This document shows, piece after piece, positions 59,705-64,000 of a stretch of DNA of 64,000 nt (within the stretch, counting starts at the first letter, position 1; every line of letters begins with the position of its first letter). The stretch is from NCBI GenBank assembly GCA_963825575.1, contig CAWGUB010000013.1:1-64000 (forward strand), in the 5' to 3' direction. The notes under the pieces are model-generated. The model searched no databases, was not told the origin of the DNA, and was given only the letters and a program-made list of their open reading frames with translations. The translations under genes were made by a program, and so were the position numbers. The DNA is from JAFDBW01 sp963825575 (GTDB taxonomy: Bacteria; Desulfobacterota; Desulfuromonadia; Desulfuromonadales; BM103).

Positions 59705-60595
59705 ATGAAGAAACGACCGTTTCTGTTGGCTTCTGCCCTCTTGGCTGGGTGTTTTGTATTCTTTTTGGTCCTGGCCGTTACCGTTGCAAGTTTCATGGGG
59801 CAGCCAACCAATCTCGTCATTGGCGACAAGATTGGGATTGTCGAGATTTATGGAGTGATCGCTGACTCCAAGCAGGTCATCGAGCAGCTTCACGATTTCC
59901 GTGATAATGACAGCATAAAGGCCCTGGTTCTGCGCGTTGATTCTCCCGGCGGCGGAGTCGGTCCGTCGCAGGAGATTTATGACGAGGTTTTGGCGCTGGA
60001 CGAACTGAAACCGGTTGTCGTTTCGATGGGTTCGGTTGCCGCTTCAGGCGGTTATTATGTGGCCGCTGCGGCCCGCGAAATTGTTGCCAACCCCGGTACG
60101 ATCACCGGCAGCATCGGCGTTATCATGGAGTTTGCCAATTTCCAGGAATTGCTGGAAAAGATCGGCTTGAGCAGCGTCGTTGTCAAAAGCGGCACTTATA
60201 AGGACATCGGTTCACCAAGCCGTGAAATGTCAGCCGCGGAACGGGCAATCCTGCAGGATCTGATCGACGATGTGCACAGCCAGTTTGTCAGTTCGGTTGC
60301 CGAGGGCAGAGCGCTGGATGAACAGGCTGTCAGGTCAATCGCTGACGGGCGAATTTTTTCCGGGCGCAGGGCAATGGAGCTCGGCCTGGTCGACAGGATG
60401 GGCAACCTGCAGGTTGCAATCGATCGTGCCGCTGAACTGGCTGGCCTCGATGCCGATCCGAAGGTTGTTTACCCCCCGGGCAAAAAGCCCAGGTTTATTG
60501 ACCTGTTTATAGAGGAAACATTGAACCGGCTGCATTACGCTTTACAGAAGCAGCGGTCGGTTGGTTTGCAATATCTTTGGCCAGGATTTGATTAG
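59705..60595 (+). CDS. sppA: Signal peptide peptidase SppA (short form)
   Basis: A membrane-bound serine peptidase that degrades leftover signal peptides. The 296-residue protein is the short, single-domain type. An N-terminal anchor (about 8-30) is followed by the Clp/crotonase-like core: RVDSPGGGVGPSQE, the nucleophile Ser in MGSVAASGGYYVAAAA (about 116-131), and the catalytic Lys in SGTYKDIGSPSR (about 163-174). ATG 59705 follows the rpsA terminator with little room for a promoter. ihfB is 10 nt downstream. Confidence 0.92.
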   Translation: MKKRPFLLASALLAGCFVFFLVLAVTVASFMGQPTNLVIGDKIGIVEIYGVIADSKQVIEQLHDFRDNDSIKALVLRVDSPGGGVGPSQEIYDEVLALDELKPVVVSMGSVAASGGYYVAAAAREIVANPGTITGSIGVIMEFANFQELLEKIGLSSVVVKSGTYKDIGSPSREMSAAERAILQDLIDDVHSQFVSSVAEGRALDEQAVRSIADGRIFSGRRAMELGLVDRMGNLQVAIDRAAELAGLDADPKVVYPPGKKPRFIDLFIEETLNRLHYALQKQRSVGLQYLWPGFD

Positions 60596-60605
60596 GAGGT
60601 CTGCC

Positions 60606-60887
60606 ATGACTAAGAGTGAGTTGATTGAACAACTGACAGTGGACAACGACGTTCTCAACAAGCGGGAAGCTGAACTGATTGTCAATTCCATCTTTGACAG
60701 TATCGGCCAGGCTCTTGTTGGAGGGGACCGGGTCGAGATTCGCGGCTTTGGCTCTTTCACAGTGCGCGAGCGCGGCGCCCGAGAGGCACGCAACCCGAAA
60801 AGTGGTGATATTGTCAAGATTACCGCGAAAAAGACGCCATTTTTCAAGACTGGCAAGGAATTGCGTGAACGCGTCAATCTGGACTGA
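60606..60887 (+). CDS. ihfB: Integration host factor subunit beta
   Basis: A nucleoid-associated DNA-bending protein that pairs with IHF alpha. The 93-residue protein matches IHF-beta, not HU: MTKSELIEQL at the start, then VEIRGFGSFTVRERGAREARNPKSGD (split in two motifs) and FKTGKELRERV at the end. AGGAGG lies 6-12 nt before ATG 60606; the longer open frame (from 60561) overlaps sppA. The sppA-ihfB neighbourhood downstream of rpsA resembles rpsA-ihfB in proteobacteria. Confidence 0.95.
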   Translation: MTKSELIEQLTVDNDVLNKREAELIVNSIFDSIGQALVGGDRVEIRGFGSFTVRERGAREARNPKSGDIVKITAKKTPFFKTGKELRERVNLD

Positions 60888-60927
60888 TGCGCTGAGTTCT
60901 TGAGTTTTGTTTCACTGCATAAAAACA

Positions 60928-60966
60928 AGCGAAGCCCCGTTCATAAAACGGGGCTTCGCTATTTTC
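60928..60966 (+). terminator. Terminator after ihfB
   Basis: A perfect 13-bp stem (AGCGAAGCCCCGT with ACGGGGCTTCGCT) with a 7-nt loop and an ATTTTC tail. It ends the pheA-to-ihfB gene run. Confidence 0.92.
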
Positions 60967-61263
60967 TAGCAACCTCCAGAATACCGAAGCATACTCCCTA
61001 GAGAGGACCTGTGAATATCATATTACCCGGGATGGGTGTTTCAGGCGTCCCACTCGTGGGCGGGCTTGCTCACCACGACCCGACTCCAGGCAAGAAATTG
61101 TTCAGTTGGTCAGCACAATCAGGAATAAGTCGCGCATTCCAGAGGTTGTCAAAGATCTTGGTTGCATCTATTTCACATGCTAGCATAGCTTCTTACCCTG
61201 TCAACAAGTACCCGTGATGTTTTTTAGAATTTATTCATGACCTGTCTGCTCCGATAGAATGAA
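60967..61263. other. Intergenic region with one doubtful small frame
   Basis: About 300 nt. A 68-codon frame (GTG 61011 to 61217) has a GAGAGGA-like site but a product without recognisable features and a low-complexity start, so I do not call it a gene. No promoter or RNA was recognised. Confidence 0.4.
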
Positions 61264-62205
61264 ATGAAACAAACAAATAAAACCATTCAGTCGGGTGTTT
61301 ACCGTTTTACGGTGACAGATGAATTTACCGGCCTCCGTCTCGATCAGTATCTTAGCGAGGCCGGTGCAGATTTTTCAAGGACACTAGCGCGTCGTCTCAT
61401 CGATATTGGTGGTGTACATTTGTCCAACAGGCGAATGCGTCGCTGCAGTGAGACGGTCAGTGCCGGCGATAAAATAGAAGTATATGTTGACGCGCTGCCC
61501 TTCGACCCAGCTTCGCTCAATCCCGAGAGGACCATCTATCGAGACCAGGATCTGATAGTTCTTGACAAACCTGCGGGGATGCCGACCCAGCCGACTCCGG
61601 CGCGCTATAAGGGGACCGTTTATTCAGAGTTGCAGAAATTGCTGGTCGATACACAGCGCAAAGGGCAACGCCAGAGCATTGGCATGGTGCAGCGTCTCGA
61701 CCAGGATACCTCGGGAGTAATGGTCTTTTCGATTCATCCCAGGGCTCATAAAAAAATGACGGAACAGTTCCGTGATCACGAAATCGACAAGACCTACTGG
61801 GCGTTGATCAATGGGGTACCGGATGAAACGGAAGGAAAATTCTGTTCAAAACTGGCTCGACGCCGTTCAACCAACCTGATGGTGTCCGTGGCAAAGGGCG
61901 GCAAACCAGCGGAAACCCGCTACCGTCTGCTTAAATCGATGAACGGCATCAGCATGGTGGAGGTCGATCTCGTAACCGGGCGTTCGCACCAGATCCGAGC
62001 TCACTTTTCCGAGGCTGGCTTGCCATTGCTGGGTGATCCGGCATATGGAGGCCCGAAACGCGTTGATGAAATTGTTATCCCCCGCCAGATGTTGCATGCC
62101 AGAACGTTGGCCTTCCCACATCCGGTGACCGGTGAGAAAATGTCTTTCACCGCGCCACTACCAGAGGATTTCTCATGCGTTCTGCAATCTCTTGATCTTG
62201 CTTGA
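61264..62205 (+). CDS. RluA-family pseudouridine synthase
   Basis: The 313-residue protein isomerises uridine to pseudouridine in rRNA or tRNA. An S4 RNA-binding domain (about 18-80) precedes the catalytic domain, with VLDKPAGMPTQPT (about 98-110) and the catalytic Asp in VQRLDQDTSGVMVF (about 141-154). The motif reads RLDQDTSG where most members have RLDxxTSG, so it is intact. GRSHQIRAHF is also present. The target (RluC, RluD or TruC type) cannot be assigned. Confidence 0.9.
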   Translation: MKQTNKTIQSGVYRFTVTDEFTGLRLDQYLSEAGADFSRTLARRLIDIGGVHLSNRRMRRCSETVSAGDKIEVYVDALPFDPASLNPERTIYRDQDLIVLDKPAGMPTQPTPARYKGTVYSELQKLLVDTQRKGQRQSIGMVQRLDQDTSGVMVFSIHPRAHKKMTEQFRDHEIDKTYWALINGVPDETEGKFCSKLARRRSTNLMVSVAKGGKPAETRYRLLKSMNGISMVEVDLVTGRSHQIRAHFSEAGLPLLGDPAYGGPKRVDEIVIPRQMLHARTLAFPHPVTGEKMSFTAPLPEDFSCVLQSLDLA

Positions 62206-62240
62206 ACGGGTATCAAGGATAAGGTATTGTATCGCCCGTC

Positions 62241-63026
62241 ATGATGACTTCTCCGCAAATTGATCCGGTTATCTTTCAAATAGGCCCTCTGGCTGTACGT
62301 TGGTACGGGTTGATGTACCTGCTTGGTTTTGCTGCCTCGTACCTTCTGATTCGACATCTTGCACGGCTGCGCAACCTGGCTCTGGACAAAGATGGTGTCT
62401 CCGATCTGTTGTTTTACGGTGTCCTTGGTGTCGTATTCGGCGGTCGTCTTGGTTATGTCCTCTTCTATAACCCGGCGCAATACTTGTCCCGTCCTCAGGA
62501 TGTCTTTGCCATATGGCAAGGGGGAATGAGTTTCCACGGCGGGCTGCTGGGCGTCGTGATCGCGTCACTCATATTTTGTCAACGCAGGAAACTGCCGATC
62601 CTGCTGACCGGTGACATCCTGGTTGCTTCGGCACCTATCGGTCTCGGCCTCGGCCGTCTGGGTAATTTTATCAATGGCGAATTGTGGGGGCGGGTGACCG
62701 ATCATCCCTGGGGAATGGTTTTCCCCGGCGGGGGCCCGTTCCCGCGCCATCCCAGCCAGTTGTACGAAGCTTTCTTCGAAGGGCTGGTGCTGTTTATCAT
62801 TCTCTATCTGCTGCACCGTCGCAAGGTCGCTGCCGGGATACCGTTCTTCAGCTTTTTTATCGGTTACGGGCTGTTTCGCTTCCTGATCGAATTCGTTCGC
62901 CAACCTGATGCACATCTTGGTTTTCTCTGGGGCGGAGCGACGATGGGCCAGCTGCTTTCGCTGCCGATGATTCTGTTCGGGCTGATCGGTTGTGTATTCA
63001 TCATTCGCCGGGGACACCGCTCATGA
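62241..63026 (+). CDS. lgt: Phosphatidylglycerol-prolipoprotein diacylglyceryl transferase
   Basis: Lgt adds diacylglycerol to the lipobox Cys of preprolipoproteins, the first step of lipoprotein maturation; the LysM, RlpA and M48-like lipoproteins here are its likely clients. The 261-residue inner-membrane protein has seven hydrophobic segments, the N-terminal RWYGLMYLLGF, the essential Arg/Asn/Glu motif GRLGNFINGELWGR (about 138-151) and HPSQLYEA. It overlaps the HAD gene by 4 nt (ATGA). Confidence 0.95.
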   Translation: MMTSPQIDPVIFQIGPLAVRWYGLMYLLGFAASYLLIRHLARLRNLALDKDGVSDLLFYGVLGVVFGGRLGYVLFYNPAQYLSRPQDVFAIWQGGMSFHGGLLGVVIASLIFCQRRKLPILLTGDILVASAPIGLGLGRLGNFINGELWGRVTDHPWGMVFPGGGPFPRHPSQLYEAFFEGLVLFIILYLLHRRKVAAGIPFFSFFIGYGLFRFLIEFVRQPDAHLGFLWGGATMGQLLSLPMILFGLIGCVFIIRRGHRS

Positions 63027-63646
63027 ACGGGGTTCAGGGGATTGTTTTCGATTGTGACGGTGTCCTTTTCGAAAGCCGTAAAGCCAACCTGGCATATTAC
63101 AATACCGTCCTGGCCCATTTCGATGAGCCTCCGGTGAAAGAATCGGATCGTGCGAAGGCACATCTCTGCCACACTGCAGCCAGCACCCATGTTCTTTTGC
63201 ATCTGTTGGGTGAACAACGGGCACCACAGGCCTTGTCCGTGGCTGCAGAGCTCGATTATCGACAGTTCATCCCCTACATGGAGCCTGAACCGGGTGTGTG
63301 CGAGGCGCTTGCAACACTGTCCGGATTCTGTCCACTGGCGATTGCAACAAACCGAGGGGACAGCATGCTCGGTATCCTTGAGCACTTTGGCATGGGCAGT
63401 TACTTCTCTGCGGTTGTCACCAGTCGTGATGTAAATCAGCCAAAGCCCGCACCAGATATGCTTTACGAGGCGGCAAAAAGACTGCAATTGGTGCCAAATG
63501 AGCTCCTGTTTGTGGGTGATTCCGAGCTTGATCAGGCTGCGGCGAAATCCGCCGGGATGCCTTTCGCTGCCTATCGTGGGGACCTTCAAGCCGATCTACG
63601 GCTGGAACATCATGGAGAACTGGTGGCACTGTTTGTCAGTGCATGA
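63023..63646 (+). CDS. HAD-superfamily hydrolase (phosphoglycolate phosphatase-like)
   Basis: The 207-residue cytoplasmic phosphatase has the HAD motifs: I FDCDGVLF (about 9-16, with the nucleophile Asp), II ATNRG (about 109-113), III the Lys in QPKPAPDML, and IV VGDSELDQAAA. It resembles GPH or beta-phosphoglucomutase-like enzymes; the substrate is unknown. It is translationally coupled to lgt. A hairpin follows. Confidence 0.88.
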   Translation: MNGVQGIVFDCDGVLFESRKANLAYYNTVLAHFDEPPVKESDRAKAHLCHTAASTHVLLHLLGEQRAPQALSVAAELDYRQFIPYMEPEPGVCEALATLSGFCPLAIATNRGDSMLGILEHFGMGSYFSAVVTSRDVNQPKPAPDMLYEAAKRLQLVPNELLFVGDSELDQAAAKSAGMPFAAYRGDLQADLRLEHHGELVALFVSA

Positions 63647-63692
63647 AGAAATACCCGGAAGCGCGGGCATGCGCCCCTGGTTTGATAACAGA

Positions 63693-63720
63693 AAGGACGC
63701 CCTGACAACAGGTCGTCCTT
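63693..63720. terminator. Bidirectional hairpin between HAD gene and the anti-sigma ATPase gene
   Basis: AAGGACG and CCTG pair with CAGG and CGTCCTT (11 bp with one mismatch) around a 4-nt loop. There is no long T-run on either side, but it fits the convergent gap. Confidence 0.55.
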
Positions 63721-63750
63721 GATTCTGAAAAACTACCAAACAGGCTTGAT

Positions 63751-64000
63751 TTAGAGAGCCTTACGCATCTCAAGCACATGACCGTTGTCGGTTGGCCGGT
63801 AGGTGATCTCGTCCATGATCGTATGCATGAAATAAATGCCGCGTCCGTGATCGTCGAGAGGGTGGCCTGGCTCAACGTATTGCTTGATATCAAAGCCCTG
63901 CCCGAAATCGAAGACCTTGATGAACAGGTTTTTTTTAAAGATACTGATTTCGATGTGCAATTCTTTGGCCGGGTCGCCTTCATTGGCATGCAGAATTGCG
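63751..64000 (-). CDS. GHKL ATPase of the RsbW/SpoIIAB anti-sigma type (partial, 5' end outside window)
   Basis: The minus-strand frame is open to the window edge and gives the last 82 or so residues. It begins in the N-box (AILHANEGDPAKELHIEI), then the G1 box FDFGQGFD and a G2-like HGRGIYFMHTIMDEI, and ends in VLEMRKAL. These are the ATP-binding boxes of serine-kinase anti-sigma factors. Such proteins usually act with an anti-anti-sigma (STAS) partner or a PP2C phosphatase, which would lie beyond the edge. An internal TTG at 63960 is not needed as a start. Confidence 0.8.
   Translation of the reverse strand, partial: AILHANEGDPAKELHIEISIFKKNLFIKVFDFGQGFDIKQYVEPGHPLDDHGRGIYFMHTIMDEITYRPTDNGHVLEMRKAL

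Noticed and set aside
61011..61217. A 68-codon GTG-started frame after ihfB
   Set aside because: A ribosome-like site is present, but the product has no recognisable feature and homology could not be tested; reported only as part of the interval.
1..64000. tRNA or rRNA genes and insertion sequences
   Set aside because: Gaps were read by eye for cloverleaf/TTCGA-type signals, rRNA cores, transposase frames and terminal repeats; none was found.

Overview
The window reads as a chromosomal stretch of a Gram-negative, anaerobic, Geobacter/Desulfuromonas-type bacterium (Desulfuromonadales). This is an inference from gene content and order: lipoprotein signals, SecDF-YajC, a full-length RNase E-type ribonuclease, a long HflX, an IHF beta subunit behind rpsA-sppA, a DUF1820 protein, a c-type-haem sensor fused to HD-GYP, and an ETF/FixCX/acyl-CoA dehydrogenase operon. 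Coding density is high, GC is moderate (judged by eye in the mid-50s), and I see no rRNA, tRNA, insertion sequence, phage gene or CRISPR array. The window starts inside one gene and ends inside another.

Layout. 1-7 kb: fabI, hflX, a LysM lytic transglycosylase, a TPR membrane protein and an Smr-domain protein, then a 0.9-kb gene-poor stretch with a possible small RNA. 7-10 kb (minus): RNase E/G and a small membrane zinc-ribbon protein. 10.3-16.3 kb: a four-gene redox operon (an unusually large acyl-CoA dehydrogenase, a FixC-FixX fusion, and divergent EtfB and EtfA), then a receiver-PilZ regulator. 17.6-27 kb: a hypothetical protein, maf, dnaE, accA, a PfkB kinase, rlpA, DUF1820 and a PAS histidine kinase. 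27-35 kb: a helical-repeat protein and a first tgt (minus), a divergent stand-alone Cas6-family protein, a zf-TFIIB protein, AMMECR1, typA/bipA, a lipoprotein with a dead M48-like domain plus TPRs, and a bacterial PH-domain protein. 35-39.6 kb: miaB, an M42 aminopeptidase, rplM-rpsI, argC. 39.7-42 kb (minus): the haem/GAF/HD-GYP protein. 42-50 kb: DUF2065, queA, tgt, yajC, secD, secF, a TPR protein, a probably decayed lipoprotein ORF, recJ. 50-52.5 kb (minus): a formate/nitrite-type channel and a PLP aminotransferase. 52.7-61 kb: pheA, tyrA, aroA, cmk, ispH, rpsA, sppA, ihfB. 61-64 kb: an RluA-family pseudouridine synthase, lgt, a HAD phosphatase and, at the edge, a GHKL anti-sigma-type ATPase.

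How it fits together. Most genes are housekeeping: lipid synthesis (fabI, accA), aromatic amino acids (pheA, tyrA, aroA), queuosine tRNA modification (queA, tgt), protein export (yajC, secD, secF), translation and ribosome function (rplM, rpsI, rpsA, hflX, typA, miaB), DNA replication and repair (dnaE, recJ) and envelope assembly (lgt, rlpA, lytic transglycosylase).

The parts most worth a second look are: (1) the acyl-CoA dehydrogenase/FixCX/EtfBA operon, whose Etf subunits have lost usual cofactor-loop signatures; (2) the Cas6-family protein with no array or other cas gene in view, divergent from a second tgt; (3) the CXXCH haem motif in the extracytoplasmic sensor of the HD-GYP protein; (4) the M48-like lipoprotein without its zinc motif; (5) a candidate 80-nt small RNA carrying a CCUCC anti-Shine-Dalgarno stretch; and (6) heptamer-periodic repeat arrays, several in inverted pairs, in the intergenic gaps.
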